Below are positions 1 to 6,022 of a stretch of 7,785 nt of DNA, in pieces; position 1 is the stretch's first letter, and each line of letters opens with the position of its first letter. This DNA is from Pedobacter sp. UBA1654 (GTDB lineage Bacteria; Bacteroidota; Bacteroidia; Sphingobacteriales; Sphingobacteriaceae). Location of the stretch: NCBI GenBank assembly GCA_002320935.1, contig DCLG01000097.1, positions 74,633-82,417 on the forward strand. The letters are read 5' to 3'. Made by a program: the position numbers and the translations under genes. The notes beneath the pieces were generated by a model. That model had not been told where the DNA came from. It did not search any database and worked only from the letters and a program-made list of their open reading frames with translations.

Positions 1-862
1 GTGCCACCTCCAAAATTCGTTTGTAGTACGGCACCTCAATTTCATAGGTGTTTTTGTTCCAATCCAGAATTACCTTGTACGTGTTTTTGTCAGCAATCTT
101 CTTTTCTGTGGTATCATCTTCATCCAGTTCATCTTCCGGAATGTAATACGTCTCCCGTTTAATCTGGTCAATGCTGTATTTCAACGACAGCAGCACAATG
201 CGGCAATTCACCATATAATCTATCGGCCCGCATGTATAGAAGAGTGCTTGTTGCGGATCAAACTCCATGTTTTCCAAAACGATCTGCTCAATCATGAACT
301 TGTTCAACCTGGCTTTCATGATGTTTTTTGCATCACTAAAAAAGTAGATGACTTTAAGTCTTTCGGGATAACGGGCAGCCCAGTCCTGAATTTCATCATA
401 GAAAAGGGCGTCGTTTATGGAGCGATTGCTATAAACCAGAATGATCTTGCTTTCATTTTCTTCCAGAAGTGCCGTCTTGAGTATAGAAAAAATTGGTGTG
501 ATGCCTACTCCCGCGGCAAAAAGAAACACGGTCCTTTTAATGTTGCTATACGGAACATAAGTGAATATTCCATTTGGTTCAACAGCGGTCAGCACATCTC
601 CAACTGCAGTTTTATGATGTAAGTGCCTAGAAATTTCGCCATTTTCAACCAGTTTAACTGCAATGCTAAGCGGCTCCCCGGTACCAGGGGTACTGAAAAG
701 GGAGTAGGACCTTCTGATCTCTTTGCCCTTTATGTTGAATATAAAGGTTAGAAATTGGCCCGCCAGGTAACTGATCTGCTCTTCTGTGCGCTCAAATTTA
801 ATCACCAGGTTATCTCCAGGCTGCTGACTGATCTCGGCAATTTTTAAGGACAAATATTTCAT
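1..862 (-). CDS. Ferredoxin reductase-type FAD/NAD(P)H oxidoreductase with C-terminal 2Fe-2S domain (3' end missing)
   Basis: Partial gene: the ATG is at 862-860 and the frame stays open to the window edge (287 codons seen; relatives with this architecture are about 350 aa). Seen: an N-terminal FAD-binding beta-barrel with RRSYSLFS at residues 50-57 (the RxYSxxS flavin motif); a nucleotide-binding domain opening with FLFAAGVGITP ending near residue 123; a CGP motif near residue 211, followed by DYMV; then an acidic linker (DELDEDD) and the first strands of a plant-type ferredoxin domain (TYKVILDWNKNTYEIEVP). The cluster cysteines would lie beyond the edge. Family knowledge: such proteins (PaaE/Hmp-reductase-like, often annotated ferredoxin-NADP reductase) pass electrons from NAD(P)H via FAD and 2Fe-2S to an oxygenase or other acceptor. 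The partner cannot be told here, and no paa genes are visible. It is transcribed divergently from the TonB receptor. The start is chosen because MKYLSLKIAEI matches where the family begins. Confidence 0.88.
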   Translation of the reverse strand, partial: MKYLSLKIAEISQQPGDNLVIKFERTEEQISYLAGQFLTFIFNIKGKEIRRSYSLFSTPGTGEPLSIAVKLVENGEISRHLHHKTAVGDVLTAVEPNGIFTYVPYSNIKRTVFLFAAGVGITPIFSILKTALLEENESKIILVYSNRSINDALFYDEIQDWAARYPERLKVIYFFSDAKNIMKARLNKFMIEQIVLENMEFDPQQALFYTCGPIDYMVNCRIVLLSLKYSIDQIKRETYYIPEDELDEDDTTEKKIADKNTYKVILDWNKNTYEIEVPYYKRILEVA

Positions 863-866
863 CAGG

Positions 867-896
867 CAATTTTAAGGGATTAAATATTAGTATCAA
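867..896 (-). promoter_or_regulatory. Candidate promoter for the reductase
   Basis: Read on the minus strand, TTG at 896-894 is followed by 19 bp and then TAAAATTG at 874-867. This matches the Bacteroidota consensus TTG-N19-TAnnTTTG at all but one conserved base. The -7 box ends only 4 bp before the ATG (862), so the transcript would be leaderless or nearly so, which makes the call uncertain. The -33 TTG lies inside the dyad at 893-908, so a protein bound there would occlude it. Confidence 0.35.
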
Positions 897-908
897 CTTA
901 AAAGTTGA
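893..908. promoter_or_regulatory. 16-bp dyad, candidate operator
   Basis: TCAACTT-AA-AAGTTGA has two perfect 7-bp arms around a 2-bp centre. It sits in the spacer between the divergent reductase and TonB receptor genes and overlaps the candidate -33 element of the reductase. Size and symmetry suit a dimeric helix-turn-helix regulator. No regulator gene is visible nearby and I cannot name the family. Confidence 0.4.
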
Positions 909-931
909 GAAATAGTTTATTGTTAACTGCA

Positions 932-953
932 TTTCAAGCAGATCCTGCTGAAA
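932..953. repeat. Bulged inverted repeat in the divergent spacer
   Basis: TTTC(A)AGCAG and CTGCTGAAA are complementary over 9 bp with one extra A in the left arm, around a 3-nt loop ATC. There is no T-run, so it is not a canonical terminator. It could be a second protein-binding site for the divergent promoters or chance. The rest of the spacer (to 1054) is A/T-rich and holds no gene. Confidence 0.3.
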
Positions 954-1054
954 TTGTCACTTGATATATACCCTTGATTTCCTTGCATTTTACCGTACTA
1001 TTTTTTGCATTATTACGGCTAACCCTTTCATAGAAAGCCGTATGTTTGCCGGGT

Positions 1055-3385
1055 ATGGCCAAAATGAGAATTCCATTTATCATCTTCTGTTTTCTGCTCA
1101 GCTACCTCGGAGTACAGTCACAAACCAGGTTCACAATCAGTGGTTTAGTAAAGGATGCTGCTACGGGCGAAACATTGATCGGTGCCTCCGTTAAACTCGG
1201 CGAAAGCCGCAGTAATGCTACCCTTACTAATGCTTATGGATTTTATTCTCTGACTGCCGCTCCCGGCAAATACTCGCTACAAATTGCCTACGTTGGATTC
1301 GAAACCTTCAGGACAGAAGTAGAGCTCTCTGAAAACCGTCAAATAACAGTATCACTTAAGCCGGGAAACAACCTGCAGGAGGTTGTTATCAGAGGTGGGG
1401 CCCGCAGGGATGAGAATGTAAGTAGTCCTCAGATGGGTCTTGAAAAACTCGACATGGCACAGATCAACAGTGTTCCGGTTTTGTTTGGTGAAAGGGACAT
1501 GGTAAAAACCCTGCAGCTATTGCCGGGTGTTAAGTCGGGCGGAGAAGGGAACACAGGTTTTTACGTCCGTGGTGGCTCTTCAGATCAAAATTTAATATTA
1601 TTGGACGAAGCAGTGGTTTACAATGCTTCTCACTTGTTCGGCTTCTTTTCCACGTTTAATTCCGACGCCATTAAAGATGTAAATTTGTATAAGGGCGGTA
1701 TGCCTGCACAATATGGTGGTCGATTGTCCTCAACACTGGACATCAGTATGTTAGATGGGAATTCAAAAGACTACACGTTCCAGGGCGGAATTGGACTGAT
1801 CGCTTCCAGGTTAAAGTTTGAAGGCCCAATTGATTCAGGAAAAGGCTCGTTCATGATCAGCGGAAGGCGCACCTATGCGGATGCTTTTCTCAAGCTATCA
1901 TCCGACACTGCGTTAAACCAGGCTTCACTTTATTTTTATGATATAAACGCTAAAGCCAACTACCGCTTTGATGATAAGAATGCAATTTACTTCTCAGGTT
2001 ATCTTGGGAAGGATGTGTTGGGCCTGAAAAATCTTTTCGGCACAAACTGGGGCAATACCACTGCCACACTGAGGTTTAATCATGTTTTTAACAGTCGTCT
2101 GTTTTCAAATACATCATTAATATATAGTGATTACGATTATACGGTGCAAAGTTACGACGTTGGTAATGACTTCCGGGTGCTCTCCAGAATCCGTGATTTC
2201 AATTTTAAGGAGGACCTGCAGTATTACATAAGCAGCAATCATACTTTGCGATTTGGAATTAACGCGATTCAGCATACCATTACACCTGGGCGGATCTCTG
2301 CTACATCAAACTCCAGCTTCAATCCAAAAGCACTTGAAGACCGGAAGGGGCTCGAATCCGCTGCCTACATCTCTGACGAATGGCGCATAGGTGAAAAGTT
2401 GAACTTGTTGTACGGGCTTCGTTTAAGCAGATTCGATCTTTTTGGTCCGGGTACCTTCAACACATATAACCCGGCAGGGGAGGTTACCAGTTCTAAAACC
2501 TACGAGTCGGGCGCAGTCGTCAAATCCTACATGTATCTTGAACCAAGAATTTCTGCAAGCTACGTCTTCAATAACGAAAATTCCGTGAAAGCATCTTACG
2601 GGCGTAATACTCAAAATATACACCTGCTCTCCAACTCAACCGCGAGTTCCCCTTCAGATCTTTATATCATGAGCAGTAATAACCTGAAGCCGGAAATTGC
2701 CGACCAGGTTTCTGCCGGTTATTTCAGAAACTTTAAGGAAAATGTATTTGAATTTTCAGTAGAGCTGTACTATAAATGGCTGCAAAATCAGATCGACTAT
2801 AAAAACGGAGCGCAGTTACTGGCCAACGAGAACGTAGAATCGCAGCTGGTATATGGCACTGGCCGGGCTTACGGTATGGAAATGTTCCTGAAGAAAAAAT
2901 ATGGAAAGTTTAACGGCTGGGTAGGTTATACACTTTCAAGAACCGAACGGAAGTTTGCAGAAATTAATGGTGGTAAATATTTCCCTTCAAGACAGGACAG
3001 AACACATGATGTATCCCTGGTCGGAATTTACAAGCTCAACGATCGTTGGAGTTTCTCAGGTACCTTTATCTATGGTACAGGTAATGCAATTACCTTCCCA
3101 ACCGGAAAGTACCAGCTGGACGGGGTCACGAGATTTTATTATTCCGAGCGTAATGGTTCCCGTATGCCCTCCACCCATCGTTTGGATATCGGCGCCACCC
3201 TTGAAGGGAGAAAGCGTAAAAACTACCAATCCAGCTGGAGCTTCGGATTATATAACGCCTATAATCATAAAAATCCTTACGTGATCAACTTCCGGGATGC
3301 CGAAAATGATCCATCAAGAACTGTTGCGGAGCAAACGGCTTTATTCGGTATCATTCCTTCGGTAACATATAACTTCAAATTTTAA
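1055..3385 (+). CDS. TonB-dependent outer-membrane receptor with N-terminal carboxypeptidase-regulatory-like domain
   Basis: About 776 aa. Seen in order: a signal peptide (MAKMRIPF then a hydrophobic core, likely cleaved near VQSQ-T at residues 20-24); a CarboxypepD_reg-like beta-sandwich (about 25-105, with ISGLVKDAATGETLIGASV near its start); a linker leading from QEVVI; a TonB plug domain (about 115-235) with LQLLPGV and FYVRGGSSDQN, then YKGGMPAQYGGRLSS; a long beta-barrel; and a C-terminus ending in Phe (SVTYNFKF), as expected for barrel insertion by BAM. Family knowledge: such receptors import ligands using TonB-ExbBD energy. The partner is the DUF4249 gene 4 bp downstream, not a SusD homologue, so a SusCD glycan importer is not indicated and the substrate is unknown. 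The frame is open from 1046 (TTG); ATG 1055 is preferred because MAKMR gives the signal peptide a basic n-region. ATG 1064 is also possible. Confidence 0.92.
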   Translation: MAKMRIPFIIFCFLLSYLGVQSQTRFTISGLVKDAATGETLIGASVKLGESRSNATLTNAYGFYSLTAAPGKYSLQIAYVGFETFRTEVELSENRQITVSLKPGNNLQEVVIRGGARRDENVSSPQMGLEKLDMAQINSVPVLFGERDMVKTLQLLPGVKSGGEGNTGFYVRGGSSDQNLILLDEAVVYNASHLFGFFSTFNSDAIKDVNLYKGGMPAQYGGRLSSTLDISMLDGNSKDYTFQGGIGLIASRLKFEGPIDSGKGSFMISGRRTYADAFLKLSSDTALNQASLYFYDINAKANYRFDDKNAIYFSGYLGKDVLGLKNLFGTNWGNTTATLRFNHVFNSRLFSNTSLIYSDYDYTVQSYDVGNDFRVLSRIRDFNFKEDLQYYISSNHTLRFGINAIQHTITPGRISATSNSSFNPKALEDRKGLESAAYISDEWRIGEKLNLLYGLRLSRFDLFGPGTFNTYNPAGEVTSSKTYESGAVVKSYMYLEPRISASYVFNNENSVKASYGRNTQNIHLLSNSTASSPSDLYIMSSNNLKPEIADQVSAGYFRNFKENVFEFSVELYYKWLQNQIDYKNGAQLLANENVESQLVYGTGRAYGMEMFLKKKYGKFNGWVGYTLSRTERKFAEINGGKYFPSRQDRTHDVSLVGIYKLNDRWSFSGTFIYGTGNAITFPTGKYQLDGVTRFYYSERNGSRMPSTHRLDIGATLEGRKRKNYQSSWSFGLYNAYNHKNPYVINFRDAENDPSRTVAEQTALFGIIPSVTYNFKF

Positions 3386-3389
3386 CAAC

Positions 3390-4202
3390 ATGAAAAGATA
3401 CGGTGCTTTAATTCCAGTGATGCTGATCTTCTGCATTGCCATGTTTTTATCCTGTAAAAAGATCCTTGACCTTGATTTGGAAGCGGCAGAGCCTCAACTG
3501 GTCATCGCAGGTAATCTTACCAATATAGCCGGTGTACAATCGGTTAGCATATCCAGAACCGTCCCTTTTGATGAATCCAATAACTTCCCCGCCGTTTCGG
3601 GTGCTGTAGTAAGCCTGCAAGACAGTGAAGGTAATGTAGTTTTGTTTAAGGAAGCCAGGCCAGGGATTTATGAAGCATATGACCTTAAGGGAAAGCCTGG
3701 GATTAACTATACTTTGAAAGTCGTTCTGGAAGAGCAGGTCTATACAGCCAGTTCGACCATGCCAGAAGTGGTAGCCCTTGACTCTCTTTCCGCGACAGAA
3801 CAGACCTTCGGCAGTAATGTCCGTAAAACGATTGCCGTGAATTTTCAGGATCCTGCAGGTATCAAGAATTTCTACCTTTATAAGATGGTGCTTAATGGTA
3901 AGAAGGTGGGGCAGATCTTCTCCGACAGCGACTTCTTCACTGATGGCCGGTACGTTCGAAGGGATTTGTTCTTATCAGGTGTAGAGGATCTGGAAATTGA
4001 AAGTGGAGATGCAGTGACAGTTGAAATGCAGACTATTGATGAACCTATCTACACTTACTGGCGAACTTTGGAACAACAATATGCATCCGGTAATCCAAAT
4101 GACGTAACCACGCCTTCGAATCCGCCAAGTAACTGGAGCAACCGGGCCTTAGGTTTTTTTAGCGCTCATACAGTTCAGATAGAAGATGTAGTTGTACGAT
4201 AG
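3390..4202 (+). CDS. DUF4249 family lipoprotein, partner of the TonB receptor
   Basis: 270 aa. The N-terminus is a lipoprotein signal: basic MKRYG, a hydrophobic stretch, then FLSC with the lipidated cysteine at residue 22, followed by KKILDLDLE. The mature part begins with an Ig/transthyretin-like beta-sandwich pattern (PQLVIAGNLTN, VSGAVVSLQDSEGN, GINYTLKV) and continues into the region with NFQDPAGIKNFYLY and the conserved-looking tail ALGFFSAHTVQ. This layout is typical of DUF4249, a Bacteroidota family almost always found next to a TonB-dependent receptor; its molecular function is not known to me. The start lies 4 bp after the receptor stop, so the two are co-transcribed and probably translationally coupled. 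Inference: it is an outer-membrane lipoprotein helping the receptor capture ligand. Acidic residues soon after the cysteine may favour surface display, but this is weak. The transcript ends at the hairpin at 4226-4268. Confidence 0.88.
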   Translation: MKRYGALIPVMLIFCIAMFLSCKKILDLDLEAAEPQLVIAGNLTNIAGVQSVSISRTVPFDESNNFPAVSGAVVSLQDSEGNVVLFKEARPGIYEAYDLKGKPGINYTLKVVLEEQVYTASSTMPEVVALDSLSATEQTFGSNVRKTIAVNFQDPAGIKNFYLYKMVLNGKKVGQIFSDSDFFTDGRYVRRDLFLSGVEDLEIESGDAVTVEMQTIDEPIYTYWRTLEQQYASGNPNDVTTPSNPPSNWSNRALGFFSAHTVQIEDVVVR

Positions 4203-4204
4203 TG

Positions 4205-4221
4205 TTAGGAGGTGATCCTAA
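4205..4221 (+). other. Hairpin containing a perfect Shine-Dalgarno/anti-16S sequence
   Basis: TTAGGA-GGTGA-TCCTAA forms a 6-bp stem with a 5-nt loop, starting 2 nt after the DUF4249 stop codon. Within it, 4207-4218 reads AGGAGGTGATCC, the exact complement of the conserved bacterial 16S 3' end GGATCACCTCCT. No plus-strand start codon follows at a usable distance; the next structure is the terminator. The role is unknown and chance is possible. Confidence 0.45.
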
Positions 4222-4225
4222 AATA

Positions 4226-4268
4226 AACATAAAAGCCCGGACCTTTATCAGACCCGGGCTTTTATGTT
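4226..4268. terminator. Bidirectional intrinsic terminator
   Basis: AACATAAAAGCCCGG (4226-4240) pairs perfectly with CCGGGCTTTTATGTT (4254-4268): 15 bp with a 13-nt loop. The A-run and T-run flanking the GC core make it work in both directions. It separates the convergent DUF4249 gene (+) and the small membrane protein gene (-). Confidence 0.88.
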
Positions 4269-4283
4269 GACAGGCATGTGGTT

Positions 4284-4487
4284 CTACATGCCGTGTAAAT
4301 CGCCGGTATTTGGAGCATAGTCCTGTTTTGCTTTGTTTGCAAACTGCATAGCTTTATCTTTCCATCCAGGGATGTTTTCCTGAACATCATCTAAAAAAGA
4401 TTTTCCATCTTCAACTCTTTTTTTCGTTGCATATTTATAACCAGCTACTACCGCAGCACCAACGATAATTGTTTTTAATAATCCCAT
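4284..4487 (-). CDS. Small membrane-anchored protein of unknown function
   Basis: 67 aa. Seen: a short hydrophobic N-terminal segment (residues about 3-17, LLKTIIVGAAVVAGY) followed by a basic stop (KYATKKR), which suggests a single N-in membrane anchor or uncleaved signal; then a charged, probably helical tail with LDDVQENIPGWKDKAMQF, ending DLHGM. It loosely resembles YtxH-like or general-stress small proteins, but I do not recognise a specific family. ATG 4487 is the natural start, preceded by A/T-rich sequence (ACTATAAAA) and no Shine-Dalgarno motif. It is monocistronic: it converges on the terminator at 4226-4268 and diverges from the cupin gene across a 127-bp spacer. No convincing -33/-7 pair is visible for it. 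Confidence 0.72.
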   Translation of the reverse strand: MGLLKTIIVGAAVVAGYKYATKKRVEDGKSFLDDVQENIPGWKDKAMQFANKAKQDYAPNTGDLHGM

Positions 4488-4560
4488 TTTTATAGTTCTT
4501 TAGGTTAACATTGTTTTAATAGTCAATGCAATAGTTGTTCCAATTTTAGACAAGCCATGG

Positions 4561-4590
4561 TTGCAGAACCTACTGGTTTTTTTATATTTG
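4561..4590 (+). promoter_or_regulatory. Promoter of the cupin gene, exact Bacteroidota consensus
   Basis: TTG (4561-4563), a 19-bp spacer, then TATATTTG (4583-4590) fits TTG-N19-TAnnTTTG at every fixed base. Transcription would begin near 4594-4597, giving a leader of about 20 nt before the ATG at 4615. Confidence 0.75.
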
Positions 4591-4600
4591 GCAACAAAAA

Positions 4601-4614
4601 AATAGAATTCTATT
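4601..4614. promoter_or_regulatory. 14-bp perfect palindrome abutting the cupin start codon
   Basis: AATAGAATTCTATT is perfectly self-complementary and ends at the base before ATG 4615, inside the short leader predicted from the promoter at 4561-4590. As DNA it would suit a dimeric repressor just downstream of the transcription start. As RNA it gives only a weak 5-bp stem with loop AATT. Confidence 0.4.
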
Positions 4615-5112
4615 ATGTCAGAACAAAAAAGAGAAATATTTGACAGCATTGCACAACGCCTGAAGAGTGAAGGTTTCAATGTGGTTAACGTAGATGATAC
4701 CCGGCCATGGGGTGGATTTTTTGTCATTGATGAAGCACAAGCGCAGCAGTTCGCTAACGTCTACTTTGATGGATTAAATATTGAAGATCTAAAGATAGGT
4801 GGCAAGCTTAGCCCTAAGATTCTGGTTGTAGCACCGAATAAGCGTCTATCCTGGCAGTATCATCACCGTCGTGCTGAAATCTGGCAAGTGGTAAGCGGAA
4901 CAGTTGGCGTGATCACCAGTCCAACCGATGAGCAAGGAGACATACAACAATTGAACTCGGGAAGTAAAATCAAATTGCAGCAAGGGGAAAGACATCGCCT
5001 GATCGGGCTTGACGATTGGGGTGTAATTTCCGAAATCTGGCAACATACAGATGCTGAAAATCCATCTGATGAATCAGATATCGTTCGCGTTCAGGATGAT
5101 TTTGGAAGATAA
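4615..5112 (+). CDS. Mannose-6-phosphate isomerase type II-like cupin protein
   Basis: 165 aa. It matches the C-terminal isomerase domain of bifunctional mannose-1-phosphate guanylyltransferase/mannose-6-phosphate isomerases, here as a stand-alone single-cupin protein. Seen: RPWGGF at 30-35; cupin motif 1 WQYHHRRAEIWQVVSGTVGV (80-99) with likely metal ligands His83, His84 and Glu88; cupin motif 2 LQQGERHRLIG with His127; and the family's terminal signature SDIVRVQDDFGR (154-165). By family, it would interconvert mannose-6-phosphate and fructose-6-phosphate or act on a related sugar phosphate in the cytoplasm, feeding GDP-mannose and surface-glycan synthesis; the actual substrate is inferred. 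The N-terminal about 60 residues are not cupin and may form a helical cap. A consensus promoter and a palindrome lie directly upstream. The desaturase follows after 96 bp with no clear terminator between, so read-through is possible. Confidence 0.82.
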   Translation: MSEQKREIFDSIAQRLKSEGFNVVNVDDTRPWGGFFVIDEAQAQQFANVYFDGLNIEDLKIGGKLSPKILVVAPNKRLSWQYHHRRAEIWQVVSGTVGVITSPTDEQGDIQQLNSGSKIKLQQGERHRLIGLDDWGVISEIWQHTDAENPSDESDIVRVQDDFGR

Positions 5113-5132
5113 AGAGATCGAAATGACGTAAT

Positions 5133-5162
5133 TTAACGGGGATGTTAGTACTTTTATATTTC
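5133..5162 (+). promoter_or_regulatory. Weak candidate promoter for the desaturase
   Basis: TTA (5133-5135), a 19-bp spacer, then TATATTTC (5155-5162) departs from TTG-N19-TAnnTTTG at one base in each box. If real, transcription starts near 5167. The left arm of the inverted repeat (5143-5152) would then lie between the two boxes and the right arm in the leader. Confidence 0.35.
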
Positions 5163-5202
5163 GGATTCCAAGAAGTATGTCCGAAAATACCTAGTACTAA
5201 CA
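5143..5202 (+). promoter_or_regulatory. Nested inverted repeat in the desaturase leader
   Basis: Outer arms TGTTAGTACT (5143-5152) and AGTACTAACA (5193-5202) are perfectly complementary over 10 bp. Inner arms TTTCGGA (5159-5165) and TCCGAAA (5180-5186) add 7 bp, and two more pairs form across a bulged A. The whole 60-nt element ends 6 nt before ATG 5209. Each outer arm contains the self-complementary AGTACT, so the arms could also be two operator copies whose AGTACT cores start 46 bp apart. It could be an RNA fold over the ribosome-binding region or a pair of protein-binding sites around the promoter. No T-run follows, so it is not a typical terminator for the cupin gene. Confidence 0.55.
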
Positions 5203-5208
5203 CCCTTT

Positions 5209-5937
5209 ATGATTATTTTATTTTTCTTTTTAGCCCATTGGTTTCTCTCTCTATTTTCACAAACGTTCTTCCTGCACCGCTACGCATCGCACAAAATGTT
5301 CAAGATGAACATCTTTTGGGAACGTTTCTTTTATACGCTCACCTTTCTGGCTCAAGGATCTTCGTTCCTTAATCCACGTGCTTATGCCATCCTTCACAGG
5401 ATGCACCATGCTTACAGCGATACGGAGAAGGATCCACATTCCCCGCACTTTGTAAAAGATGTATGGGGCATGATGATTCAAACTAAAAACATCTATTTGA
5501 ATTACGCTAAGTACAACATTGAACCTGAAGAGCAGTTCCGCGACCGGTATCCATCATGGCCAATCATCGACAGAATTGGCGACTCCTGGATCACGCGTTT
5601 GATCTTCGTTAGTTTTTACATTTGGTTTTATGTAAGTTTTGCCACAGAATGGTGGATGTTCCTTTTACTACCGATTCACTTCCTTATGGGACCATTGCAT
5701 GGTGCAATTGTAAACTGGTGCGGCCATAAGTATGGTTATTCAAACCACGATAATGATGACCACAGTAAAAACTCTCTGCCCTTAGATTTTCTGATGTTGG
5801 GCGAGTTGTTCCAGAACAATCACCATAAGAAACCGAACAGTCCGAACTTTGCAAGCAGATGGTTCGAATTTGATCCCACTTATCCGATAATGAAAGTGCT
5901 GCACTGGTTGCACATCATCAGGATTAGAAAAGTATAG
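5209..5937 (+). CDS. Acyl-CoA desaturase-type membrane fatty acid desaturase
   Basis: 242 aa, the compact form usual in Bacteroidota (eukaryotic SCDs are about 350). An integral-membrane di-iron enzyme: by family it introduces a cis double bond, typically delta-9, into a fatty acyl chain using O2 and electrons from a ferredoxin or cytochrome partner, controlling membrane fluidity. Seen: a hydrophobic N-terminus (1-22); His box 1 HRYASH (23-28); box 2 HRMHH (63-67), then DPHSP (75-79); hydrophobic segments near 40-55 and 131-160; [10 protein letters not shown] (164-173), containing the N-x-x-GH region; and box 3 QNNHH (202-206), where Gln replaces the first His of the usual HNNHH. As I recall, that change is shared by related short bacterial desaturases. 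No other ATG in this frame precedes 5209, and a stop (TAG 5146) lies upstream. The 60-nt inverted repeat just upstream suggests dedicated control. The substrate is not proven. Confidence 0.88.
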   Translation: MIILFFFLAHWFLSLFSQTFFLHRYASHKMFKMNIFWERFFYTLTFLAQGSSFLNPRAYAILHRMHHAYSDTEKDPHSPHFVKDVWGMMIQTKNIYLNYAKYNIEPEEQFRDRYPSWPIIDRIGDSWITRLIFVSFYIWFYVSFATEWWMFLLLPIHFLMGPLHGAIVNWCGHKYGYSNHDNDDHSKNSLPLDFLMLGELFQNNHHKKPNSPNFASRWFEFDPTYPIMKVLHWLHIIRIRKV

Positions 5938-5960
5938 ATTCTGCATAACGCATAAATACA

Positions 5961-5994
5961 AAAAGCCGTATCAGGGATTCCTGATACGGCTTTT
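5961..5994. terminator. Bidirectional intrinsic terminator
   Basis: AAAAGCCGTATCAGG (5961-5975) pairs perfectly with CCTGATACGGCTTTT (5980-5994): 15 bp with the tetraloop GATT, flanked by A- and T-runs. It lies between the convergent desaturase (+) and helicase (-) genes and should serve both. Confidence 0.92.
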
Positions 5995-6022
5995 ATGTTA
6001 TACAGCGCTTTAACGCCGTGAA

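Noticed and set aside
248..622. A 124-codon plus-strand open frame inside the reductase region
   Set aside because: It lies opposite a minus-strand gene with clear flavin and NAD motifs and shows no recognisable domain of its own; it is an antisense shadow.
1041..1048. TATGTTTG as the promoter of the TonB receptor
   Set aside because: It is an exact -7 match, but no TTG lies near 19 bp upstream and it would start transcription at the ATG itself; probably chance. The alternative TATTTTTT stretch at 999 also lacks a properly spaced -33.
961..1194. An open frame at the start of the TonB receptor gene
   Set aside because: It overlaps the receptor signal peptide and beta-sandwich in another frame and has no support.
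1055..4202. A SusCD-type polysaccharide utilisation locus
   Set aside because: The second gene has a DUF4249 layout, not a SusD TPR fold, and no glycoside hydrolase, sensor or sulfatase is present.
4264..4311. A 15-codon plus-strand frame after the perfect Shine-Dalgarno sequence
   Set aside because: Its ATG lies about 46 nt beyond the motif and inside the terminator stem, so it is not a credible gene.
5143..5202. The inverted repeat as terminator of the cupin gene
   Set aside because: No T-run follows the right arm (CACCCTTTATG), and the stem is interrupted; regulation of the desaturase fits better.
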